Of a stretch of DNA of 15,456 nucleotides, positions 1 to 7,128 are shown piece after piece. The notes under the pieces were generated by a model. It made no database searches. It saw only the letters and a list, made by a program, of their open reading frames with translations, and had not been told where the DNA came from. The position numbers and the translations under genes are program-made. The stretch is from Actinomycetota bacterium (GTDB taxonomy: Bacteria; Actinomycetota; Actinomycetes; Mycobacteriales; Micromonosporaceae), in NCBI GenBank assembly GCA_005885115.1, contig VAXX01000113.1, positions 1 to 15,456 on the forward strand, in the 5' to 3' direction. Every line of letters begins with the position of its first letter. Position 1 is the stretch's first letter.

Positions 1-285
1 CTTCGGCCGGGCCCGGAACATCTGCAGCATCCGGTCGGTCACCGCGTACCCGCCGACCACGTTCGCGGTCGCGAAGGCCATCGCCACGAACGCCAGCAGG
101 TAGCCGACCCAGTCGTGCGCGGTCGAGGCGATCAGCATCGCGCCGACGATGACGATGCCGTGGATCGAGTTCGCGCCCGACATCAGCGGGGTGTGCAGGG
201 TCGCCGGGACCTTGCTGATGACCTCGAACCCGACCAGCAGGGCGAGTACGAAGACGGTCAGGTCGAACAGCAGATCAGCGCTCAC
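1..285 (-). CDS. pntAB: NAD(P) transhydrogenase alpha subunit part 2 (membrane domain), 3' end outside window
   Basis: Small membrane subunit of the proton-translocating NAD(P)+ transhydrogenase, which couples hydride transfer between NADH and NADP+ to proton flow across the membrane. Reading leftward from GTG at 285 gives 95 codons without a stop. The product starts VSADLLFDLTVFVLALLVGF, contains the family stretch VPATLHTPLMSGANSIHGI, and continues with at least two more hydrophobic segments. The match to the PntA C-terminal membrane domain is clear by eye. The start overlaps the stop of pntAA (GTGA, 282-285), so the two are translationally coupled, as in the split three-subunit actinobacterial form. 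The C-terminus, and presumably pntB, lie beyond position 1. Confidence 0.93.
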   Translation of the reverse strand, partial: MSADLLFDLTVFVLALLVGFEVISKVPATLHTPLMSGANSIHGIVIVGAMLIASTAHDWVGYLLAFVAMAFATANVVGGYAVTDRMLQMFRARPK

Positions 286-1412
286 GAGAGGGCGCTCCTC
301 ACGGTGGGGTTCACGATCGCGCCGTCGTGGGTGACCACGACGGCGGCCTGGATCTCGTCGGCCACGTCGATGGCCGGGGCGCCCTCGGGCAGCAGGTGCG
401 CGACCAGGGCACTGACATTGCGCGCGTACGCGGCGGAGGCGCCGGGCGCCATCGCGGCGGGCAGGTTGCCGGCGCCGACGACGGTCACCCCGTCCGCGAC
501 CACGATGGTACGGTCCGGGACCGACCCTTCCACGTTGCCGCCCAGCGGTCCGGCGGCCAGGTCCACGACGACCGACCCGGGGCGCATCCCCTTGAGCGCC
601 TCCTGGGTCACCAGTTGCGGCGGGCGCCGCCCGGGTACCTGCGCCGTGGTGATCACCACGTCGAAGTCGCCGATCCGCTCCTGCAGCGCCTCCTGCTGGG
701 CGGCCCGTTCCTCGTCGGTCAGGGCCCGGGCGTACCCGCCCTCGCCCTTGCCCTCGGCGACCGCGGCCAGCTCCAGGAACCGGGCGCCGACCGACCGTAC
801 CTCGTCCCGGGTCTCCGGCCGGATGTCGTACCCGGTGACGACGGCGCCGAGCCGGCGGACGGTACCGATCGCGGACAGCCCCGCGACCCCGACCCCGAGC
901 ACGAGCACCTGGGCCGGCTTGGCGGTTCCGGCGGCGGTCATCAGCATCGGGAAGTACGACCCGTACGTGTCGGCCGCGAGCACCGCCGCCTTGTACCCGG
1001 CGATGTTGGCCTGCGAGGTCAGCGCGTCCATCGACTGCGCCCGGCTCAGCGTACGGGGCAGCAGGTCCAGGCTCACCGTGGTGACCCCGCGCTCCACCCA
1101 GGCGGCCACCTGCTCCTTGTTGCCGAACGGGTTGAGCAGCCCGATCAGGACCTGCCCGGCCTTGAGCCGGGTCGGGTCGGGCGGTTGGACACACAGCAGC
1201 ACCTCGGCCGCGTATACCGCGTCGGGCTCGGTGACCGTCGCGCCGGCCTCGACGTACGCGCTGTCGGGCAGGAACGCCCCCGCCCCCGCCTCGGTCTCCA
1301 CCAGCACCTCGACGCCGAGCTGCCGCAGCCGGGACACCACCGCGGGGACCGCGGCGACCCGCCGCTCCCCAGGGGCGGTCTCCCGCACCACACCTATCCG
1401 TACCGCCGCCAC
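282..1412 (-). CDS. pntAA: NAD(P) transhydrogenase alpha subunit part 1 (NAD(H)-binding domain I)
   Basis: Soluble NAD(H)-binding subunit of proton-translocating transhydrogenase, 376 residues, a normal length for the split actinobacterial form. It begins VAAVRIGVVRE followed by ETAPGERRVA, typical of the PntA/alanine dehydrogenase N-terminal fold. The RQD-loop region reads SRAQSMD near residues 123-129 and runs into SQANIAGYKA. The dinucleotide-binding glycine motif GVGVAG is at 173-178, with GYDIRPE closing the beta-alpha-beta unit. The frame is open further upstream to 1643, but that extension (RRTGYRVSTK and so on) resembles no PntA. I choose GTG at 1412 because CTCCCTCCC at 1419-1427 (GGGAGGGAG on the coding strand) is an excellent ribosome binding site 6 nt upstream. 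It overlaps pntAB by 4 bases. Confidence 0.95.
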   Translation of the reverse strand: MAAVRIGVVRETAPGERRVAAVPAVVSRLRQLGVEVLVETEAGAGAFLPDSAYVEAGATVTEPDAVYAAEVLLCVQPPDPTRLKAGQVLIGLLNPFGNKEQVAAWVERGVTTVSLDLLPRTLSRAQSMDALTSQANIAGYKAAVLAADTYGSYFPMLMTAAGTAKPAQVLVLGVGVAGLSAIGTVRRLGAVVTGYDIRPETRDEVRSVGARFLELAAVAEGKGEGGYARALTDEERAAQQEALQERIGDFDVVITTAQVPGRRPPQLVTQEALKGMRPGSVVVDLAAGPLGGNVEGSVPDRTIVVADGVTVVGAGNLPAAMAPGASAAYARNVSALVAHLLPEGAPAIDVADEIQAAVVVTHDGAIVNPTVRSALS

Positions 1413-1464
1413 GGCGTTCTCCCTCCCGAACCGGCTGGTCAACAGCGTCAGCCTGGTCGATCCG

Positions 1465-1477
1465 TACCGTAACGGTA
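1465..1477. promoter_or_regulatory. Short inverted repeat upstream of pntAA, possible operator
   Basis: TACCGT and ACGGTA form a perfect 6-bp inverted repeat around one central A, about 53 bases upstream of the pntAA start. The position fits a repressor or activator site for pntAA. No known regulator is recognised, and a 6-bp palindrome can occur by chance. Confidence 0.25.
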
Positions 1478-1606
1478 GCTGGCCTGCCACCCGATCCGCC
1501 CGGTACCTCGGTCCCGGTGCCGACGCCGGAAAGGGTCGCATGCTGGAGCCGTTCGGCGACATGGGGTTGTGGCGGGGACCACGCTTGTACCCGACGGAAA
1601 CCTTCG

Positions 1607-1636
1607 TTGACACCCGATATCCGGTCCGCCTAGCGT
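1607..1636 (+). promoter_or_regulatory. Putative sigma70/HrdB-type promoter of the CBM32/GH79 gene
   Basis: TTGACA (1607-1612) is a perfect -35 consensus. It is followed after 18 bases by TAGCGT (1631-1636), a fair actinobacterial -10 box. It points toward the gene at 1783 and would give a leader of about 140 nt. This is motif inspection only. Confidence 0.45.
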
Positions 1637-1782
1637 CTTGCAACGCTGACGCGCAGTGAACCGAGGGCCGCGGGTCGGCCGGCGCAGGGACGCGCCACCG
1701 TTACGCTGCGTCCACGCCGCCGGTCGGAGTCCCCTCCGGCCGAGCGCCGAAGCGGTGCCCTCGCTCGATCGGGAGGGCCGTC

Positions 1783-4323
1783 ATGTCCGCAGGGCCGCGC
1801 AGGCTATCGAGATTGTTCCAGAAGGTCCGTAGCCGGCGGGGGCTCGCGCTGGTCACCGCCGCCGCCGTGGCGCTGGTCGGGGCCCAGATAGCCGCCGCGA
1901 CCATCGCGTCGGCCGCCGACCCGTTGATCTCCCAGGGCAAGCCGGTACTGGCCTCCAGCGAGGGCGGTACCGCCTACGTGGCGAAGAACGCCGTCGACGG
2001 CAGCACCACCACCCGGTGGGCCAGCGTCTCCCACGTCGATCCCCAGTGGATCCGGATCGACCTGGGCGCGAAGCTGAACATCAGCAAGGTGGAGCTGGTG
2101 TGGGACCTGTCCTGCGCCAAGGCGTACCAGATCCAGGTGTCCAGCGACGGGACGACCTTCAGCACCGCGTTCAGCACCACCACCGGCGCGGGCGGGACCG
2201 AGGACATCACCGTCAAGGCCACCGGCCGGTACGTGCGGATGTTCGGCACCGTACGCTGCCGGGACTCGGGCTACTCGCTGCAGGAGTTCAAGGTGTACGG
2301 CGGCCCGGTCACCTCGCCGAGCCCGTCGCACAGCCCCTCGCCGAGCCCCTCGGCCGCCGGCAATGCCGTGGACGGCAGCACCGCGACCAGTTGGACCAGC
2401 GTGTCCGGCGTCGACCCGCAGTGGCTGCGGGTCGACCTCGGCGCCGGGTACCAGGTCAGCAAGGTGACCCTGGTCTGGGGCGCGGCCTGTGCCAAGGCGT
2501 ACCAGATCCAGGTGTCCGACGACGGCCAGACCTTCACCAACGTCTTCCTCACCACCTCGGCCAGCGGCGGTACGGAGAACCTCCCGCTCCAGGCCACCGG
2601 CCGGTACGTGCGGATGTTCGGCACCCAGCGGTGCAGTACGGCCGGCTACTCGGTCGTCGAGTTCAAGGTGTACGGCGTCGTCGCGCCGGTACCGAAGTGG
2701 CTGTCCAAGGGCAAGCCGGTGCTCTCCTCCGGCGACTTCGACACCGCCCACCCGGCGACCAACGCGGTCGACGGCAACACCACGACGGCGTGGCAGAGCA
2801 ACGTCTCCACCCCCGACAACGACCAGCCGCAGTGGGTCCGGGTCGACCTCGGCGCGGTATACCAGCTCTACAAGGTGCAGACCATCTGGGCCGACCCGCT
2901 GTGCTCGGCGGTGTACCGGATCCAGGTGTCCGACAACGACGTGGACTACAGCGACGAGTTCCAGAACCTGTCCGGCGCGGGCGGCACCGAGACGGTGTAC
3001 CTCAACGCCACCGGCCGGTACGTCCGGCTGTGGAACACCACGCCGTGCGGCACCAACACAAACATCGGGGTCAACGAGCTCAAGGTGTACGGCACCCCGC
3101 CGGTACCCGTCCCCGCGGTCGGTTCCATCTCGATCGGGAACCAGAACGGCGCGTTCCTCGCCGACTCGTACGGCGGCCTCTCGTACGGCATCGAGCAGCT
3201 CGGCCGGAACATCAACGCCGGCAACTACGCCCAGTACCTCAAGACCCTCGGCACCGGCGTGATGCGCTGGGGCGGCTCCACCGACGAGAACCTCTGGTGG
3301 ACCTCGACCAACGAGCCGATGCCGACCTGGGCGGAGTTCACCCTGACCCCGGCCCACCTGCAGAAGCTGAACACACTCGCGGTGAACACCGGCTGGAAGG
3401 TGATCCTCGGGGTCAACCTCAAGCGCGGTGACGCGGCGCGGGCCGCCGACGAGGCCAAGTTCGCCAAGCAGATCCTCGGTCCGTCGGTCGGCCGGGTCGC
3501 GGCGGGCGACGTGTTCCTCAAGGACTTCACCAGCCGCCAGCTCGGGCACTCCGACGTGGCGGTCCTCGCCTCGCACTTCTACCCGTCGTGCTCCCGTTCG
3601 GCCAGCAACGGGAAGATCAGCATCCCGACCCTGCTGTCGATGGACTGGCACAACCGGGAGCGGCTGCGCGCCGACCTGGTCGCCAGCCTCGCGGCGCAGT
3701 TGCAGGTACCGGGCATGATCACCGAGACGAACTCGGTGTCCTGCACGGGCCTCGCGGGCGTGAGCGACGTGTTCGCCGCCGCACTGTGGGGCGTCGACGA
3801 GATGATGTCGGTGGCCGAGGCCGGCAACGCCGGCATCAACCTGCACGGCGACCTCGGCACCTGCGACTCGCCGTTCTACAGCCCACTGTGCGCCCTGACC
3901 AAGCAGGACGACGCGGTGCTCAAGCTGACCGCGCGCCCGGTGTACTACGCCGAGCTGCTGACCCAGACCGTCGGTACCGGCTTCTTCCAGCCGGTGTCGA
4001 ACAACGCCACCTCGGTCGTGCGGGCGTACGCGATCCGCAACGGCACCCGGCTGCGGCTGGTCCTGGTCAACGTCAGCGACCCGGCCACCAGCACGGCGTA
4101 CCCGGTGAACATCAGCCTCGGCGGGGCGTTCACCCATGGTGACTTCTACCGGCTCAGCGGCCCCTCGCTGGACGCGACCACCGGCATCACCCTGGGCGGC
4201 AAGGCGATGAACGCCGACGGCACCTTCGCCGGCCCCACCCACACCGCACTCACGGTGAAGGGCAGCACCCTGTCGCTGAACCTGCCCGCGGGCAGCGCCA
4301 CGGTCGTCACCCTCACCCCCTGA
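1783..4323 (+). CDS. Secreted protein: three CBM32/discoidin-like modules plus GH79-like domain lacking the acid/base region
   Basis: 846-residue exported protein. ATG at 1783 follows GGGAGGG (1771-1777). A signal peptide with an RSRRG basic end and a hydrophobic core ends near residue 44 (IASA/AD). Three F5/8 type C (CBM32-like) modules follow: about 48-173, 191-297 and 305-440. Each has NAVDG, W, PQW(I/L/V)R(I/V)DLG and GRYVR signatures. A Ser-Pro linker (176-190) lies between modules 1 and 2. Residues of about 446-846 resemble GH79 (heparanase/beta-glucuronidase type): MRWGGSTDE, GWKVILGVNL, ASHFYPSC, then ITETNSVSC with probable nucleophile E648, and GVSDVFAAALW. The strand that normally carries the acid/base glutamate (NEP after the LGP helix) is missing: LGPSVG (565-570) jumps almost directly to GDVFLKDF. 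Module 2 also lacks its first strands. The frame is intact, so a protein is probably made, perhaps a sugar-binding protein without hydrolysis. Natural target unknown; uronic-acid-containing glycans are an inference. Confidence 0.85.
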   Translation: MSAGPRRLSRLFQKVRSRRGLALVTAAAVALVGAQIAAATIASAADPLISQGKPVLASSEGGTAYVAKNAVDGSTTTRWASVSHVDPQWIRIDLGAKLNISKVELVWDLSCAKAYQIQVSSDGTTFSTAFSTTTGAGGTEDITVKATGRYVRMFGTVRCRDSGYSLQEFKVYGGPVTSPSPSHSPSPSPSAAGNAVDGSTATSWTSVSGVDPQWLRVDLGAGYQVSKVTLVWGAACAKAYQIQVSDDGQTFTNVFLTTSASGGTENLPLQATGRYVRMFGTQRCSTAGYSVVEFKVYGVVAPVPKWLSKGKPVLSSGDFDTAHPATNAVDGNTTTAWQSNVSTPDNDQPQWVRVDLGAVYQLYKVQTIWADPLCSAVYRIQVSDNDVDYSDEFQNLSGAGGTETVYLNATGRYVRLWNTTPCGTNTNIGVNELKVYGTPPVPVPAVGSISIGNQNGAFLADSYGGLSYGIEQLGRNINAGNYAQYLKTLGTGVMRWGGSTDENLWWTSTNEPMPTWAEFTLTPAHLQKLNTLAVNTGWKVILGVNLKRGDAARAADEAKFAKQILGPSVGRVAAGDVFLKDFTSRQLGHSDVAVLASHFYPSCSRSASNGKISIPTLLSMDWHNRERLRADLVASLAAQLQVPGMITETNSVSCTGLAGVSDVFAAALWGVDEMMSVAEAGNAGINLHGDLGTCDSPFYSPLCALTKQDDAVLKLTARPVYYAELLTQTVGTGFFQPVSNNATSVVRAYAIRNGTRLRLVLVNVSDPATSTAYPVNISLGGAFTHGDFYRLSGPSLDATTGITLGGKAMNADGTFAGPTHTALTVKGSTLSLNLPAGSATVVTLTP
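2116..2625 (+). repeat. Internal direct repeat between CBM modules 1 and 2 (period 375 bp)
   Basis: Module 2 repeats module 1 at an offset of exactly 375 bp (125 codons). Exact DNA matches include 2116-2142 with 2491-2517 (27 bp, encoding AKAYQIQVS) and 2216-2250 with 2591-2625 (35 bp, encoding ATGRYVRMFGT). Module 3 is more diverged. The identity shows a fairly recent module duplication and gives substrate for recombination or assembly collapse. Confidence 0.85.
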
Positions 4324-4347
4324 GCCCTCACCCCCTGAGCCGCCCAC

Positions 4348-4387
4348 CGGGCCGGGCCGACCGCCGCGAGGCGGGGAGCCCGGCCCG
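4348..4387 (+). terminator. Strong hairpin terminator after the CBM32/GH79 gene
   Basis: CGGGCCGGGC (4348-4357) pairs perfectly with GCCCGGCCCG (4378-4387). Inside lies a second perfect stem, CCGCC/GGCGG (4361-4365, 4370-4374), closed by a GCGA tetraloop. The U-tract is minimal, as is usual in actinobacteria. It sits 25 bases after the stop codon and insulates the following importer operon. Confidence 0.8.
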
Positions 4388-4409
4388 TTCCATGCGCGCG
4401 GGTGCATTT

Positions 4410-4432
4410 GATAATGGAACCGGTTTTCGTTA
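4410..4432 (+). promoter_or_regulatory. Importer operon promoter -10 overlapped by a Zur-like palindrome
   Basis: GATAAT (4410-4415) is a near-perfect -10 box. Overlapping it, 4412-4432 is a 21-bp imperfect palindrome centred on G4422. Seven of ten pairs match in the pattern TAAnGnAAnC-G-GnTTnCnTTA. This fits the general form of actinobacterial Zur (Fur-family) boxes, which resemble TGAAAACGGTTTTCA. Binding here would block RNA polymerase. The -35 is weak (TTCCAT at 4388-4393). Transcription would begin roughly 20 nt before the ATG at 4444, giving a very short leader. Confidence 0.6.
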
Positions 4433-4443
4433 ACGTCTTGAGT

Positions 4444-5367
4444 ATGTCCCCGATCGTCCGATCCCGCTGGGTCGCCGCCGCCGCCGCGGCCCTCGCGCTC
4501 GCGCTGACCGGCTGCTCCACGAAACCGACCACCGCCGCGAACGGCTCCGGCACGGTCACCGTGGTCGCCGCCGAGAACTTCTGGGGGAGCCTCGCCGAGC
4601 AGCTCGGCGGCGCGCACGCCAGGGTCACCAGCATCATCGACAACCCGGACGCCGACCCGCACGACTACGAGGCCACCGCCGCGGACGGCCGGGCGGTCGC
4701 CGCTGCGGGGCTGGTTCTGGTCAACGGGGTCGGCTACGACGCCTGGGCGGACAAGCTGGTCGCGGCGAACCCGTCCAGCACCCGGACCGTCCTCAACGTG
4801 GGCGACCTGGTCGGGGTCAAGGAGGGCGACAACCCCCACCGGTGGTACAACCCCGCGAACGTCCGCACGGTGATCGACCGGATCACCGCCGACTACAAGA
4901 GGCTCGACCCGGTCGACGCCGCGTTCTTCGACCACCAGCACGACACGGTGCTGAGGACCAACCTCAAGGGGTACGCCGACGCGATCGACCGGATCAGGGC
5001 GACGTACGCGGGTACCCCGGTCGGGGCCTCGGAGTCGATCTTCGCGATGCTCGCCCCGGCGCTCGGGCTCACCCTGCTGACCCCCGCGTCGTTCCTCACC
5101 GCGATCAGCGAGGGCACCGACCCGACCGCCGCGGACAAGGCCACCATCGACGCCCAGATCAGGACCAGACAGATCCGGGTGTACGTCTACAACAGCCAGA
5201 ACGCCACGCCCGACGTGCAGGCGCAGGTCAACGAGGCCCGGCAGGCCGGGATCGCGGTCACCACGATCACCGAGACGCTGACCCCGGCCGGCGCCTCGTT
5301 CCAGGACTGGCAGGTGGCCCAGCTCGCCGCGTTGGAACGGGCGCTGGCCCAGGCGACCGTAAGGTAG
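4444..5367 (+). CDS. Zinc/manganese-type ABC transporter substrate-binding lipoprotein (ZnuA-like)
   Basis: 307-residue cluster A-I (ZnuA/PsaA-type) metal-binding lipoprotein that would capture a divalent metal outside the membrane and hand it to the permeases. The N-terminus has Arg residues, an Ala-rich core and the lipobox LTGC with C24 as the lipidated cysteine. Likely metal ligands are H73 (DPHDYE), H132 (NPHRWY) and E197 (GASESIF). A fourth acidic ligand is expected near the C-terminal TETLTP. The His-rich loop of Gram-negative ZnuA is absent. An in-frame GTG exists at 4402, but it lies upstream of the -10 box, so ATG 4444 is the start. It is first in the operon, 4 bp before the ATPase gene. 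The Zur-like box favours zinc over manganese, but the metal is inferred. Confidence 0.9.
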   Translation: MSPIVRSRWVAAAAAALALALTGCSTKPTTAANGSGTVTVVAAENFWGSLAEQLGGAHARVTSIIDNPDADPHDYEATAADGRAVAAAGLVLVNGVGYDAWADKLVAANPSSTRTVLNVGDLVGVKEGDNPHRWYNPANVRTVIDRITADYKRLDPVDAAFFDHQHDTVLRTNLKGYADAIDRIRATYAGTPVGASESIFAMLAPALGLTLLTPASFLTAISEGTDPTAADKATIDAQIRTRQIRVYVYNSQNATPDVQAQVNEARQAGIAVTTITETLTPAGASFQDWQVAQLAALERALAQATVR

Positions 5368-5371
5368 CCAC

Positions 5372-6259
5372 ATGTCGACCGCCCCACGCCAGAGCGCCGC
5401 GACGCGCGTCACCGGTGCCCGGGTACCCGACGAGCCCACCGCCCGTCCGGCCCTGGTGGAGATCGTCGACGCCACCGTCGTGCTCGGTGGTCGTACCGTC
5501 TGGTCCGGGGTCGGCGCCACGATCGCACCCGGCGAGTTCGTGGCCATCCTCGGGCCCAACGGCGTCGGGAAGTCCACGCTGCTCAAGGCGGTCCTTGGCC
5601 TGGTACCGCTGGCCCGGGGCACGGTACGGCTGCTCGGCCGCCCGCCCGGGCAGGCCAACCACGACGTCGGGTACCTGCCGCAGCGACGCAGCTTCGACGC
5701 GTCCCTGCGGATCCGGGGCCTGGACGTGGTACGCCTCGGGCTCGACGGGGACCGGTGGGGCCTGCCGCTGCCGGGTCCCCGCTCCCGGGCCGCCGCCGCC
5801 CGGGTCCGTGAACTGGTTGACCTGGTCGGTGCCGGCGGGTACGCCCACCGGCCGATCGGCCAGCTCTCCGGTGGTGAGCAGCAGCGGCTGCTGATCGCCC
5901 AGGCGCTCGCCCGTCGGCCCCGGCTGCTCATGCTCGACGAGCCGCTGGACAGCCTCGACCTGCCCAACCAGGCCGGGGTGGCCGCCCTGATCAGCCAGAT
6001 CTGCCGCACCGAAGGCGTCGCCGTGATGATCGTCGCGCACGACGTGAACCCGATCCTGAGCTACCTGGACCGGGTGATCTACCTCGGCCAGGGTGGCGCC
6101 GTCTCGGGTACGCCCGGCGAGGTGATCACCGCCGCCACCCTGACCCGGCTGTACGGGACGCCGATCGAGGTGCTGTCCACCTCCGACGGGCGGCTGGTCG
6201 TGGTCGGGCAGCCCGAGGCCCCGGCCCTGCACACCGACCGCCACCCGGAGCACGCGTGA
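5372..6259 (+). CDS. Metal ABC transporter ATPase (ZnuC-like)
   Basis: 295-residue ATP-binding subunit that powers metal import. All ABC motifs are present: Walker A GPNGVGKST (61-69), Q-loop YLPQ with Q104, signature LSGGEQQ (165-171), Walker B LLMLDE (185-190), D-loop DSLD and H-loop H223 (VAHD). The N-terminal 25 residues are a low-complexity extension before the fold begins at ALVEIVDA, so a later start cannot be excluded; ATG at 5372 lies just after the previous stop. The stop overlaps the first permease start (GTGA at 6256-6259), which indicates tight co-translation. Confidence 0.93.
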   Translation: MSTAPRQSAATRVTGARVPDEPTARPALVEIVDATVVLGGRTVWSGVGATIAPGEFVAILGPNGVGKSTLLKAVLGLVPLARGTVRLLGRPPGQANHDVGYLPQRRSFDASLRIRGLDVVRLGLDGDRWGLPLPGPRSRAAAARVRELVDLVGAGGYAHRPIGQLSGGEQQRLLIAQALARRPRLLMLDEPLDSLDLPNQAGVAALISQICRTEGVAVMIVAHDVNPILSYLDRVIYLGQGGAVSGTPGEVITAATLTRLYGTPIEVLSTSDGRLVVVGQPEAPALHTDRHPEHA

Positions 6260-7128
6260 CCGGTACGTTCACCTGGAACCTGCTCGCCGACATCCGGGAC
6301 ATGTGGGCGTACGACGCGATGGTCAACGCGTTCCGGGCCGGCACCATCGTCGCCGTCCTCGCGGCGCTCGTCGGGTGGTTCATGGTGCTGCGCCGGCAGA
6401 GCTTCGCCGGGCACACGCTGGCGCTGGTCGGCTTCCCGGGAGCTGCCGGGGCCGTCTGGCTCGGGCTGTCGGTCACCCTCGGGTACTTCACGTTCTGCCT
6501 GGCCGCGGCCCTGGTGATCGCCGCGCTGCGCACCGGGGGCCGGCGCGGGTACAGCGAGGAGTCCGCCGTCATCGGCACCGTACAGGCGTTCGCGCTGGCC
6601 ACCGGGATGCTGTTCGTCAGCCTGTACAAGGGCTTCCTCAACGGCACCACCGAGCTGCTGTTCGGCGCCTTCACCGGGATCACCGCCGATCAGGTGACCG
6701 TGCTGGCCGGTGTCGCCGTCGTGGTCCTCGCCGTGCTCGCCGTCATCGGCCGGCCGCTGCTGTTCGCGTCGGTCGACACCGATGTGGCGCGCGCCCACGG
6801 CGTACCCTCCCGGGTCCTGGACACGGTGTTCCTGCTGTTGCTGGGCGCCGCGGCCGCCGAGGCCAGCCAGATCACCGGCGCGCTGCTGGTCTTCGCCCTG
6901 CTGGTGCTGCCCCCGGCCACGGCGCAGCTCGTCACCGCCCGGCCCGGTCGGAGCCTGGCCGTATCCGTCGGGCTCGCCGTACTGGTCGTCTGGGTGGCGC
7001 TGTTCGTCGGCTACTACTCGCCGTACCCGATCGGGTTCTGGGTCACCACCACCGCGTTCGGGGCGTACGCGCTGACCTCGGTCCTCACCGGGCGGACCCG
7101 CTCGATCCCGCGACGGGCGGCGGCGTGA
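6256..7128 (+). CDS. Metal ABC transporter permease 1 (ZnuB/ABC-3 family)
   Basis: 290-residue integral membrane subunit of the importer, starting GTG and overlapping the ATPase stop. It shows the ABC-3 family pattern of about eight hydrophobic segments. Recognisable stretches are MVLRRQSFAGHTLALVGFPG near the N-terminus (coupling-loop region), LLFGAFTGIT in the middle, and RPLLFASVDTDVARAHGVP followed by AAEASQITGALLVFALLVLP. Residues FASVD and A-x-x-x-GVP are hallmarks shared with the next gene. The operon has two distinct permeases, so the membrane channel is probably a heterodimer. Confidence 0.92.
   Translation: MTGTFTWNLLADIRDMWAYDAMVNAFRAGTIVAVLAALVGWFMVLRRQSFAGHTLALVGFPGAAGAVWLGLSVTLGYFTFCLAAALVIAALRTGGRRGYSEESAVIGTVQAFALATGMLFVSLYKGFLNGTTELLFGAFTGITADQVTVLAGVAVVVLAVLAVIGRPLLFASVDTDVARAHGVPSRVLDTVFLLLLGAAAAEASQITGALLVFALLVLPPATAQLVTARPGRSLAVSVGLAVLVVWVALFVGYYSPYPIGFWVTTTAFGAYALTSVLTGRTRSIPRRAAA

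Larger units (their letters stand above)
1413..1782. other. Divergent intergenic region between pntAA and the CBM32/GH79 gene
   Basis: This 370-base region carries the upstream signals of two divergent genes. It holds the pntAA ribosome binding site (1419-1427), an interrupted palindrome at 1465-1477, a sigma70-like promoter on the plus strand (1607-1636), and the GGGAGGG ribosome binding site (1771-1777) of the gene starting at 1783. I could not find a convincing promoter for pntAA on the minus strand. I see no small ORF with believable coding character. Confidence 0.6.

Noticed and set aside
1413..1643. Longer N-terminus for PntAA
   Set aside because: The extra 77 residues match no transhydrogenase, and a strong ribosome binding site sits 6 nt before GTG 1412.
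3310..3318. NEP motif (E511) in the GH79-like domain as the acid/base
   Set aside because: It lies in the loop after MRWGGSTDENLWW, before the GWKVILGVNL strand. The family acid/base comes after that strand, so this is a chance match.
1804..6009. A 1401-codon open frame on the minus strand
   Set aside because: It lies antisense to two well-recognised plus-strand genes and is rich in Arg, Gly, Asp and His, as expected for GC-driven shadow frames. It has no recognisable domain.
6303..7127. Upstream extension of permease 2 to 6303
   Set aside because: The extension is an out-of-frame shadow of permease 1; ABC-3 family sequence begins only at MLAQPFMQHAF (7128).
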